A stretch of DNA of 64,000 nucleotides from Azotimanducus sp965220185 (GTDB lineage: Bacteria; Pseudomonadota; Gammaproteobacteria; Pseudomonadales; Azotimanducaceae): positions 496,001 to 560,000 of the forward strand of contig OZ244807.1 in NCBI GenBank assembly GCA_965220185.1, written 5' to 3'. Shown in pieces: positions 36,305-44,519 of the stretch. The translations under genes were made by a program, and so were the position numbers. Within the stretch, counting starts at the first letter, position 1. Every line of letters begins with the position of its first letter. Below the pieces are notes generated by a model. It did no database searches. It saw nothing but the letters and a program-made list of their open reading frames with translations, and was not told where the DNA came from.

Positions 36305-37828
36305 TTACTGCTTGGCGCTAGGCGATGTAGTTGCTCTGCGCCAAGCGAGCACGCCAAGCGCCAGGAAAAGGAGAACGATCAACCAAGTGTGACCATAGCG
36401 CTTGTAAGGCGTCTCGCCGCGCATGAGGCCAACTTCTGCGCGCAGCACGTCGCGAACATCTGTTTCAAGCAGGCTCATAATTTGGCCGTCCGGCGCAATG
36501 ACTGCCGTCACGCCGTTGTTGGTCGCACGGGCGAGATAGCGCCCCTGCTCTAGCGCACGCATACGGGCAATTTCAAGATGCTGCCACGGCCCGATCGACC
36601 TACCGAACCACGCATCGTTGCTGATCGTCACCAAGATGCCCGGGCGAGATGCCGCGCTTGAGACCAGGTTGGGGTAGGCGATCTCATAGCAAATGGCAAT
36701 TGCGACTTCGACCAGCTCGCCATCGAGCGTGATGCTGAGCGGCACCTGCGCCGGCAGGCCGGGCTTGGAATGCGACATGGGCAGGTCAAAGAATCCAATC
36801 AAGCCGCGCAATAGCGATTCCAAGGGCACGTACTCACCGAATGGCACAAGATGCCGCTTGGCGTAGACACCGTCCGCCAAACCGAAACCCTGCGCTGTGT
36901 TCTGCAACACCCATCGCTCAGCGTCATCATCGCGCACAACCCGCGGAATGCCGACGATGACGCTCGTGTCAGTTGCGACGGCCCGCTCTTCAATCGTAGC
37001 AAGATATTCCGCTGCCGCTTGACTTGTCAGTGGTAGCGCGGCCTCGGGCAAGATGATGAGGTCGGCGTCCCACGCTGCATCCATCAGCGAATCGTAAGTA
37101 TCAAGCGATAAATCCAAGTGTTCAGGCTGCCATTTGAGTGCCTGCGGCACACTTCCCTGGGCGAGCGCGATGCGCAAGCTTGCATCGCGCGTTGTCCATT
37201 CGATCTGCCAGAGCGCGACTCCGACGAGCCATGGTAATACCGCGACCGCAACACATGCTGCTCGCGCCTGCGGCCGCAATGCCGAGACGAACGCGGCAGC
37301 CGAAAGCGCTGAGACAAAAGTCACCGATAGGATGCCCGCGATCGGCGCAAAGGCTTCAATGGGCGTGCCAAGCTGCGCGTAGCCGAGAAGAAGCCACGGA
37401 AATCCGGTGAGGATCCACATGAGCACCCATTCGTGCAGCGTCCATAAGAGCGCGAAGGCCAGCGCCGAGACAAGTGGCGTCCTGCCCCTGAAATAGCGGC
37501 TCATGAGGAACCCCAACAGGCCCGGGAGGATTGCCATACCGGCAACAAAGACAACAACAAGAAACCCTGCAAGCAAGGGCGGCGCATTGCCGTGGACATG
37601 GATACTCACGTAGATCCATGATGCGCCGACGCCATACTTGCCGAGTCCGAACAGGTAGCCGCTCAAGAAACCGCTTCTCGCGCGCGCAAGGCAGACCGCA
37701 AGAAGTCCGACAGCCGCCATGGAGACGAGCGGCGCCTCAAATGGTGCGAATCCGAAGGGGAAGACAGCCCCTGCCAGCAGTGCAAGAGCCAGCCATGTAT
37801 AAGGCTTGGCGTTACTCAGCAGACCCAT
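36305..37828 (-). CDS. lnt: apolipoprotein N-acyltransferase
   Basis: This 507-residue inner-membrane enzyme puts the third acyl chain on lipoproteins. It has six to seven N-terminal transmembrane helices and a nitrilase-like periplasmic domain with the catalytic triad Glu262 (ILPEAALP), Lys324 (YAKRHLVPFGEYVPLE) and Cys380 (AICYEIAYPN). I start at ATG 37828, overlapping the corC end by 17 bases; a TTG six codons upstream is possible. It is needed for lipoproteins such as LptE in this genome. Confidence 0.9.
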   Translation of the reverse strand: MGLLSNAKPYTWLALALLAGAVFPFGFAPFEAPLVSMAAVGLLAVCLARARSGFLSGYLFGLGKYGVGASWIYVSIHVHGNAPPLLAGFLVVVFVAGMAILPGLLGFLMSRYFRGRTPLVSALAFALLWTLHEWVLMWILTGFPWLLLGYAQLGTPIEAFAPIAGILSVTFVSALSAAAFVSALRPQARAACVAVAVLPWLVGVALWQIEWTTRDASLRIALAQGSVPQALKWQPEHLDLSLDTYDSLMDAAWDADLIILPEAALPLTSQAAAEYLATIEERAVATDTSVIVGIPRVVRDDDAERWVLQNTAQGFGLADGVYAKRHLVPFGEYVPLESLLRGLIGFFDLPMSHSKPGLPAQVPLSITLDGELVEVAIAICYEIAYPNLVSSAASRPGILVTISNDAWFGRSIGPWQHLEIARMRALEQGRYLARATNNGVTAVIAPDGQIMSLLETDVRDVLRAEVGLMRGETPYKRYGHTWLIVLLFLALGVLAWRRATTSPSAKQ

Positions 37829-38666
37829 CTGCCAGACGCAGTTCAAGCCTCAGCAGGCGAATGCGTCGGCTCTCGGCATTGAGCACCGTGAATTGAAGCG
37901 GCCCCATATCGACTTGCTCGTCTTGCTCGGGGACGTGTCCCAAATGACGCATCACCAAGCCGCCGACAGTCTCCACTTCGTCATCTTCGAGCACAGTACC
38001 AAAGTATTCGTTGAAGTCGTCAAGCGGCATGTGCGCCTTGATGTTATAGGTCTCGTCGCCAACGGGATTGACGAAGTTCTCTTCATTGACATCGTGCTCA
38101 TCTTCGATATCGCCGACGATTTGCTCGAGAACATCCTCAATAGTGACCGCGCCCGACGTATGCCCATACTCATCGACCACCAGCGCCATATGCTGGCGCG
38201 AGCTGCGAAACTCCTTGAGCAGCGCATTGAGGCGCATGCTTTCAGGCACGACCGCCGCCGCGCGCATGTAGTCCTTGATATCAAAAGATTCGAGGCCGCC
38301 GTTGATGACGAGCGGCAAAAGGTCCTTGGCATGCAGCACACCGCGAATGTCGTCTTCGTCATCGCCGATTACCGGGAAGCGCGAGTGCTTCGCCTCGATC
38401 AGCATGGGCAGCAGCGCCTCGGGCGGCTGGTCAACGCCTACGCACTTGATCTGCGTGCGCGGAATCAGGACATCCCGCACACTCAAGTCCGACACCTGCA
38501 AGGCGCCGAACATCATGTTGAGTGCCTCGACATCAAAGATGTCTTTTTCCTCGGCTTCGCGCAGCATTTCCATGACACCGTGCCGATTCTCCGGCGCCGA
38601 GGAAAAGACGTCGCCGAGCCGCTCCAAGAGCGTCTTGGGCTCACCTTCGGGGTGCTGTGCGGCCAC
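37812..38666 (-). CDS. corC: CorC/YbeX family CBS-domain protein
   Basis: This 284-residue soluble protein has two CBS domains (about 65-190; DVLIPRTQIKCVGVD, LVVDEYGHTSGAVTIEDVLE) and a C-terminal CorC_HlyC domain. CorC/YbeX was linked to magnesium/cobalt efflux and to ribosome/translation maintenance with YbeY. The start is GTG 38666, 12 bases after ybeY, and its end overlaps lnt. The gene order matches the canonical operon. Confidence 0.88.
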   Translation of the reverse strand: MAAQHPEGEPKTLLERLGDVFSSAPENRHGVMEMLREAEEKDIFDVEALNMMFGALQVSDLSVRDVLIPRTQIKCVGVDQPPEALLPMLIEAKHSRFPVIGDDEDDIRGVLHAKDLLPLVINGGLESFDIKDYMRAAAVVPESMRLNALLKEFRSSRQHMALVVDEYGHTSGAVTIEDVLEQIVGDIEDEHDVNEENFVNPVGDETYNIKAHMPLDDFNEYFGTVLEDDEVETVGGLVMRHLGHVPEQDEQVDMGPLQFTVLNAESRRIRLLRLELRLADGSAE

Positions 38667-38678
38667 TCGCTGTCCCCG

Positions 38679-39143
38679 TCACATGTGCGCGGAATCGCTC
38701 GGGAATCCGAGCTTGGTCAGAATCGCTTGTTCGCACGATTCCATGCGCAACGCCTCAACCGGTTTCTGATGGTCATGCCCTAGGAGGTGCAAGACACCAT
38801 GTACAACCATGTGCGCCCAGTGGCGTTCTCGCGCACCGCTTTGTGCCGCCTCCCGGCAGACCACAGGCGCACAAATGGCAATGTCGCCAAGCATTCCCTG
38901 CTCAGGCGCGAGCGCTGAGCACACCGGAAACGCAAGCACATTGGTGGCACGTTCAATGCCGCGGAACTCGGTGTTGAGGGCGCGCCCCTCGATCTCGCCA
39001 ACGATGCGCACACAAAGGCTGCCTTCGCCAGCTTCCATATCAAGTGCGGCCTCAGCCCAAGCGCAAAGCTGCTCGACGCTCGGCACGGCGTCGGGATCAA
39101 TGTCCGCCGCCTCATCGACTTGAACTTCAATGCCCTTATTCAC
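38679..39143 (-). CDS. ybeY: endoribonuclease YbeY
   Basis: This 154-residue rRNA maturation and quality-control RNase has the zinc motif HGVLHLLGHDH (His115, His119, His125). The GTG start overlaps the preceding phoH-like stop by four bases (GTGA), giving translational coupling. Confidence 0.9.
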   Translation of the reverse strand: MNKGIEVQVDEAADIDPDAVPSVEQLCAWAEAALDMEAGEGSLCVRIVGEIEGRALNTEFRGIERATNVLAFPVCSALAPEQGMLGDIAICAPVVCREAAQSGARERHWAHMVVHGVLHLLGHDHQKPVEALRMESCEQAILTKLGFPSDSAHM

Positions 39144-40126
39144 TCGCCCGCCGCCTCGTGCCGATCATACGCCTCGACGATGCGCTGCACGAGTCTGTGA
39201 CGAACAACGTCTCTCGATGAGAAGCGAATGAACCGCAGATCCCGGATGCGCGCAAGCACCGTCATGGCGTGCATCAGGCCGGACACCGAGCCTTTGGGAA
39301 GGTCGATTTGCGTGATGTCGCCGGTCACCACAACTTTTGAATGGAAGCCCATGCGCGTGAGGAACATCTTCATTTGCTCGCGCGTCGTGTTCTGCGCCTC
39401 GTCGAGGATGATGAAGGCGTTATTGAGCGTGCGCCCGCGCATATAGGCAAGCGGCGCGACTTCGATCAAGTTCCGCTCCATCAGTTTTTGCACTGTCGAT
39501 GCACCCATCATGTCGCACAAGGCATCGTGCAGTGGACGCAAGTAGGGATCGATCTTCTGCGTGAGGTCGCCCGGCAGAAAGCCAAGTTTTTCGCCAGCTT
39601 CAACGGCGGGACGAACAAGAATCAAGCGATCAACTCGGCCCGACTCCAATGCCTCAACGGCGGCAGCAACCGCCAGATACGTCTTGCCGGTGCCAGCAGG
39701 CCCGATGCCGAAACAGATGTGCTCCTCGGCAATCGCCGCGAGGTAGGCGCGCTGATTTGGTCCGCGCGCCCGCACGAGCTTTCTCTTCGTTTGGATTGAG
39801 ACTTCGTCGGAATCAGGCGTTTCATCCGCTTCGCTGACCGGTCGCTGCTCCTGCAAGAACAAGTGCAGGGCCTCGGAATCAAGCGCACCGTTACTGCTGT
39901 CAAGTTCGGCGTAGAGGCGTTCTAGCACACGCTTCGCTTCTCCGACAGCGCCTGCGACACCCGTCAACGTGAAGACATTGCCGCGGTTGCTAATATCAAC
40001 GCCAAGGTGACTGCCAATCTCGCGCAGATGCTGATCAACGGGGCCGCAAAGGGCGGCAAGACTCGCGGAGTTGTCAGGTTGGAGGGCAAGCCGCGAAGTG
40101 ACGGCGCCCGCTAGCGAATCGCTCAA
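39140..40126 (-). CDS. ybeZ: PhoH-like ATPase (YbeZ)
   Basis: This 328-residue protein has an N-terminal KH-like RNA-binding region and a PhoH ATPase domain with Walker A GPAGTGKT at 142-149 and Walker B FIILDEAQNTT. YbeZ works with YbeY in rRNA processing. The TTG start at 40126 is forced: a TAG lies five codons upstream in frame with no earlier start. It heads a five-gene block (ybeZ-ybeY-corC-lnt-leuS); miaB, a common upstream neighbour, is absent. Confidence 0.9.
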   Translation of the reverse strand: MSDSLAGAVTSRLALQPDNSASLAALCGPVDQHLREIGSHLGVDISNRGNVFTLTGVAGAVGEAKRVLERLYAELDSSNGALDSEALHLFLQEQRPVSEADETPDSDEVSIQTKRKLVRARGPNQRAYLAAIAEEHICFGIGPAGTGKTYLAVAAAVEALESGRVDRLILVRPAVEAGEKLGFLPGDLTQKIDPYLRPLHDALCDMMGASTVQKLMERNLIEVAPLAYMRGRTLNNAFIILDEAQNTTREQMKMFLTRMGFHSKVVVTGDITQIDLPKGSVSGLMHAMTVLARIRDLRFIRFSSRDVVRHRLVQRIVEAYDRHEAAGE

Positions 40127-40620
40127 TGTGGTGCTGTTGCGCTACTGCGCCGCCCTTGGGGAGATATAGGATACGCGAAGTGTGGGGAATTGCAAGATGC
40201 TGTGCCGGCCCAGGACATTTCGGAATTTTCGCTTTCCTGAATTCCTACAGCGCGCACCGAATGCGACTGCAAGCAACTCCGTGAATACGCTCTTATGGAC
40301 AGCTTCTGCCGCCATCAATGTTACAACCAGCGTTACAATCACGGTAGTCGTATTGCGCAGTGCGCAACTCGTCCACACTTTGTGCGCAAGACAACTTATG
40401 TGCAGGGTTGCTGCGACAACTGCAATCAAGTTCACCCCACCGCTGCACATCAACCATGACAGGCCGCAAGCAACTCACTGCTGTGTTTGTCGCCCCTGTT
40501 GGCCGCGCGGCAAAGTCCCGAAAGTCAAGCGCACGCCCAGGCCAGTCAAAATGATCGGCTACCCCGCGTTCGAGGGGGAAGAAAATGGTGCGGAATCGAT
40601 ACAACGAATGTTACAACGGC
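40127..40620. other. intergenic region upstream of ybeZ, no gene seen
   Basis: These roughly 490 bases hold no recognisable gene. The plus-strand open frame that crosses the region runs into the MITE at 40621 and has no family resemblance. The ybeZ operon promoter must lie here on the minus strand but I cannot place it. Confidence 0.4.
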
Positions 40621-40787
40621 CTAGGAGCCTGCGCCGTAGGAAGTTGCGCAAGCGAAAATTCGATTCCGCCGTCCCTTTGAGCGGTCGATTGAGGATAATA
40701 TCGGGTCATATTTGACGAAATCGAGCGTTCAAAGGGGCGAGTGGAAGCGGATTTGCAGCCGCGAATTCCTACGGCGCAGACTCCTAG
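40621..40787. mobile_element. family-B MITE, copy B2 (167 bp)
   Basis: This palindromic element is bounded by CTAG (40621-40624 and 40784-40787). Terminal inverted repeats start CTAGGAGCCTGCGCCGTAGG. An inner inverted repeat pairs CCGTCCCTTTGAGCG with CGTTCAAAGGGGCG. It aligns end to end with copy B1 at 50935-51101 without length change. It has no coding capacity. The truncated Ig-like gene ends 38 bases to its right. Confidence 0.8.
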
Positions 40788-40824
40788 TTTCGTCCTTGGC
40801 GGGGCGTGGAATTAGGGCGATATA

Positions 40825-41760
40825 TCAACAACATGTGCAATAGCTGACTGTAGACGCCGCCACCGTCACCACCACGTCCGCGCCGCCGTCGGGCGCGATC
40901 ACGAGCGTATAGGTGGCGCCGCTGCCCGAGAACGTGCCCGCCGTGCCGCCGGTGACCGTCACGTCGCCGGTCACGAAATCCGTGACCGCCTCCGAGAAGG
41001 TGAACGTCGCGGTGATGTTTGCCGTGCCGCTGATCCTCGCCGGCACCCCGCTGATCGTGAGCGTCGGCGCGCTGGCGTCCCAGGCGGCCGTCTTGCTCTC
41101 CGCGCTCGCCGGGCCGGTGTTCGTGCCGGGGGCAGCGGGGCAGGTGGCAGTGACCACCGTGCCGCTGAGTTCCATCGGTAGCAATTGGGAACTGTTTTCC
41201 CACCGGCGATTAGATCGGCGCTTTGCAGCACCCATGCTCCAGCCAGACAGTCCCGTCTCGCTGCCGTCGGTTGTGTGCCGCCAGTTAAGACTTCCTTCTG
41301 TGTCGTTGATGACCACCCAGTAGGTGGTGTTCGCGGCGAGCGTCGTGTCGGCCGGGGCGGTGAAAGTAGCCCTGCCCGGGTTATTACTGGGAAAGCTGTC
41401 CGGGTTGGTCAGGGTGACTACGACGTCACCGTGTCTGCCATTGCTGTCCGCGCGGATGACGACCACAGGGGTCGTCCCCGAGACAAGGGCGAATGCATCG
41501 AGGTAGATCCGGACGGATGACAGAAGGTAGCCGCGACTGTTGGCACCCGTGATGAAGGATTGCGCATGGCGGCCGTTAAGTCCATCAGCGGTGAATGTGT
41601 TATCCAGATTGCTTACGACTGTGACGGTCTGCGCCTCGGCGGCGGTGGTGGCGAAACCGAACAGCAGCGGCAGGGCGAACAGCGTGGCGGCCGGGATACC
41701 CCAGAGGCTTTTACATGACGGGGCTCCCCGCCCACGAAGCCAGCCCATCACGCCGCGCAT
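40825..41760 (-). CDS. secreted anchor-type/Ig-like domain protein, apparently 3'-truncated
   Basis: This protein has a signal peptide with a basic n-region and a hydrophobic core (ATLFALPLLFGFATTAAEAQ). It is followed by a jelly-roll-like domain (SFITGANSRGYLLSSVRIYL, then ADTTLAANTTYWVVIND; resembling choice-of-anchor domains) and one bacterial Ig-like repeat (ATFTFSEAVTDFVTGDVTVT...). The repeat breaks off after VAASTV and the frame ends in SYCTCC, so the normal repeats and C-terminus seem lost. I start at ATG 41760 (311 residues); GTG 41802 is possible. It is high in GC. Its function is unknown; adhesion or surface display is a guess. Confidence 0.6.
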   Translation of the reverse strand: MRGVMGWLRGRGAPSCKSLWGIPAATLFALPLLFGFATTAAEAQTVTVVSNLDNTFTADGLNGRHAQSFITGANSRGYLLSSVRIYLDAFALVSGTTPVVVIRADSNGRHGDVVVTLTNPDSFPSNNPGRATFTAPADTTLAANTTYWVVINDTEGSLNWRHTTDGSETGLSGWSMGAAKRRSNRRWENSSQLLPMELSGTVVTATCPAAPGTNTGPASAESKTAAWDASAPTLTISGVPARISGTANITATFTFSEAVTDFVTGDVTVTGGTAGTFSGSGATYTLVIAPDGGADVVVTVAASTVSYCTCC

Positions 41761-41897
41761 GCCGGTGTGTGCGTGTGTGGTCAGATACTCGCAGCAGGCC
41801 ACGAATGCTACCCAGAATCACTGCTATCATTTCAGACATCGTCTTCCTTCATCCCGTCTTCGCCCTGAAAGGGCTGGTTCTCGATCAAATCAACTCA

Positions 41898-42137
41898 TCA
41901 CGTTCCCGAAAAGCCCAGCACCAGCCCCACGATCACCCCGGTCTGCGCAATCAGCGCACCGATCATCCACTTCAGCAAATCGGCCTTGAGCTCTAGCAGA
42001 TTCTGCTTGGTGGCCAGATTGCCGTTCAGCAGGGTCACCTGCTCATCGGCCAAGGCCTCAGCCTGCGCCTCGGTGAACCCAGTCTTCGTCAGGCGCTTGA
42101 CAAATCGGTGGGTGTCAAATGCAATTGCTTCGCTCAT
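41898..42137 (-). CDS. DUF1640-like small coiled-coil membrane protein
   Basis: This 79-residue protein reads MSEAIAFDTHRFVKRLTKTG, then FTEAQAEALADEQV, a helical stretch, and a C-terminal transmembrane segment (about 55-76). It resembles the coiled-coil DUF1640 group of unknown bacterial function. It is the intact shorter relative of the disrupted gene at 50573-51346: the first 11 residues are identical. A 24-base palindromic motif sits 52 bases upstream. Confidence 0.65.
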   Translation of the reverse strand: MSEAIAFDTHRFVKRLTKTGFTEAQAEALADEQVTLLNGNLATKQNLLELKADLLKWMIGALIAQTGVIVGLVLGFSGT

Positions 42138-42188
42138 CGGGGCATTTTCTCCCCGCTTTTTAGTGAAGTCAATTACTCGGAATAATGC

Positions 42189-42212
42189 TTGTTGGCAACA
42201 AATAGATTTGTC
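42189..42212 (-). promoter_or_regulatory. 24-base palindromic motif (copy 2)
   Basis: This is the minus-strand copy of the motif at 12961-12984, with one mismatch, containing TTGTTGCCAACAA. It lies between the divergent DUF1640-like gene and glcB, oriented towards the former. Confidence 0.45.
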
Positions 42213-42332
42213 CGCTTTCGCAGCCAGCAATCCGGCGCGGCGGATTCGCCCCCGCCAGCGCCAGCTTCCGCGTCATTGAGGAACTTTGCGAGTTCAAGAT
42301 ATGATGCCCGCCTTTTTGTTCTTAAGGAAAGC

Positions 42333-44510
42333 ATGTCTGAAGCGGAGAGAGTGGCGGTTGCGGGGCTGCGCGTTGACAGGGCGCTTTTTCAAGCCGTGCG
42401 CGACGAATTTGCGCCGCAGACCGGCATTGATGCCGAGACCGCATGGGCTACGCTTGCCGAGATCGTTCGAGACTTCGGCCCGAAGCTGGCGAATCTTTTG
42501 CGCGAGCGAGACCGCTTGCAGGCTGAGATAGACAACTGGCTCACACGCCGGGACGCGCTGCCGACACCGTCCGAATGGCGTGAATTCCTGATGCGAATTG
42601 GCTACCTTGACGAACGCCCAGGCGAGTTCCAGATTTCAACCGCGCATGTCCATGAAGAAATCGCTCAGCTCGCCGGGCCGCAGCTTGTCGTGCCCGTGGA
42701 CAACGCGAGATACGCGCTCAACGCCGCCAATGCACGCTGGGGCAGCCTCTATGACGCCCTCTACGGCACAGACTTGATCGCAGAGGCGCCGGGCTACGAG
42801 CGCGGCAACAGCTACAACCCGAAGCGCGGCGACCTCGTGATTGCCGAGGGCAGGCGCATCCTCGATCAACATTTCCCGCTCGCAGAAGGCAGTCACACTG
42901 AGGTCATTCGTTATTCAGTTGATCGGACGGCGACGCTCGCCAAGATGACCGCTGAACTTCGAAGTGGCACGGTCACGGGGCTCGCAAAAGGCGATCAGTT
43001 TGTTGGCTTCCGTGAACACGACGGCGGGCTAACGAGCATCCTGCTGAAGAAAAACGGCCTGCATGTGGACTTACGCTTTGACGAGACCACCCCGGCAGGC
43101 GCGGCGGACAAGGCGGATTTAAGCGACATCATCGTCGAGTCGGCGCTCACAACCATTATGGACTGCGAGGATTCGGTGGCCTCGGTGAACGCCGAAGACA
43201 AGCTTCGCGTCTACCGGAACTGGCTCGGACTGATGCGCGGTGACCTGGTGGAGACATTCGTGAAAGGCGGTGAGACTATCAAGCGCGCGCTTGTTCCCAA
43301 CCGCAACTACCTGGCGCCCGATGGCTACGAGTTTCAACTGAGCTCTTTAAGCAGGATGCTGGTGCGTCATGTCGGCGCGCACATTACCACCGATGCGGTG
43401 CTCGATTCGAGCGGCGCCAAGATTGCCGAGACCTTTCTCGATGCTGTCATCACCGTGCTCGCGGCGGTGCATAAAATCCGCCGCGAGGGCGACGAGGCGA
43501 GCGTCTACATCGTCAAGCCGAAGCAGCACGGCGCTGAGGAAGTACGCTTGGCGGTGCTCTTATTCGAGTTGATTGAACAGCGCTATCATCTGCCGAAGAA
43601 CTGCCTCAAGATCGGCATCATGGATGAGGAACGTCGCACCACGCTCAATCTGGCGGCGTGCATTCACGCGGCGCGAGAGCGGCTGATATTCATCAATACA
43701 GGCTTTCTTGATCGCACCGGCGATGAGATTCACACATCCATGCAAGCAGGCCCGATGCTGCCGAAGCCGGAGATCAAGAGCGCGCGCTGGATGCTTGGCT
43801 ACGAAGACTGGAACGTGGACGTGGGACTCACAGCCGGCATGTCAGGCCGCGCCCAGATTGGCAAAGGCATGTGGGCCATGCCGGACGAGATGCAGGCGAT
43901 GGTCGAGACCAAGGTGGCGCATCCCAAGTCCGGTGCGAGCTGCGCGTGGGTGCCTTCGCCGACCGCGGCGACGCTGCACGCCTTGCATTATCTTGAAGTC
44001 GATGTCGCGGCGCGCCAGGCGGAACTCGCATCAGTCGGGGCGCGGGTGGACATTGATGAGCTCCTGTATCCGCCGCTGCTCGGCGACCGAACACTGACCT
44101 CCGAAGAGATTCAGCGCGAACTTGACAACAACGCGCAAGGCATACTCGGCTACGTCGTTCGCTGGGTCGAGCAGGGCGTCGGCTGCTCGAAGGTGCCGGA
44201 TATCGACAATGTCGGCCTCATGGAAGATCGGGCGACCTTGAGGATTTCTTCGCAGCACATCGCCAACTGGCTGCATCACGGCCTCGTGAACGACCAGCAG
44301 GTCATCGAAACCATGCAGCGCATGGCCGAAGTCGTGGATGGTCAGAATCAAGGCGATGAGGGCTACCGAAACATGGCGCCCGACTTCGAATCGAGCGTCG
44401 CCTTCCAAGCCGCGCTTGAACTTGTGTTTGAAGGCCGTCAGCAGCCGAACGGCTACACCGAGCATATCTTGATCAGAAGGCGTCGCGAGTTCTTGGCGCG
44501 GGAAATCTGA
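42333..44510 (+). CDS. glcB: malate synthase G
   Basis: This 725-residue protein is the standard length for monomeric malate synthase G, which condenses glyoxylate and acetyl-CoA to malate. Recognisable family segments are DLSDIIVESALTTIMDCEDS, ERLIFINTGFLDRTGDEIHT and GKGMWAMPDEM. I start at ATG 42333 (AAGGA eight bases upstream); the frame open from 42189 adds 48 residues unlike the family. No isocitrate lyase or glycolate oxidase gene is adjacent, so it may serve glycolate or two-carbon use elsewhere. Confidence 0.92.
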   Translation: MSEAERVAVAGLRVDRALFQAVRDEFAPQTGIDAETAWATLAEIVRDFGPKLANLLRERDRLQAEIDNWLTRRDALPTPSEWREFLMRIGYLDERPGEFQISTAHVHEEIAQLAGPQLVVPVDNARYALNAANARWGSLYDALYGTDLIAEAPGYERGNSYNPKRGDLVIAEGRRILDQHFPLAEGSHTEVIRYSVDRTATLAKMTAELRSGTVTGLAKGDQFVGFREHDGGLTSILLKKNGLHVDLRFDETTPAGAADKADLSDIIVESALTTIMDCEDSVASVNAEDKLRVYRNWLGLMRGDLVETFVKGGETIKRALVPNRNYLAPDGYEFQLSSLSRMLVRHVGAHITTDAVLDSSGAKIAETFLDAVITVLAAVHKIRREGDEASVYIVKPKQHGAEEVRLAVLLFELIEQRYHLPKNCLKIGIMDEERRTTLNLAACIHAARERLIFINTGFLDRTGDEIHTSMQAGPMLPKPEIKSARWMLGYEDWNVDVGLTAGMSGRAQIGKGMWAMPDEMQAMVETKVAHPKSGASCAWVPSPTAATLHALHYLEVDVAARQAELASVGARVDIDELLYPPLLGDRTLTSEEIQRELDNNAQGILGYVVRWVEQGVGCSKVPDIDNVGLMEDRATLRISSQHIANWLHHGLVNDQQVIETMQRMAEVVDGQNQGDEGYRNMAPDFESSVAFQAALELVFEGRQQPNGYTEHILIRRRREFLAREI

Positions 44511-44519
44511 TACAGCGCT

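Noticed and set aside
37806..38783. 325-residue plus-strand open frame antisense to corC/ybeY
   Set aside because: corC and ybeY are conserved and in canonical order; this frame has no family resemblance.
40182..40715. 177-residue plus-strand open frame between ybeZ and the Ig-like gene
   Set aside because: It runs into the B2 MITE, has no domain or signal peptide, and its codons look random.
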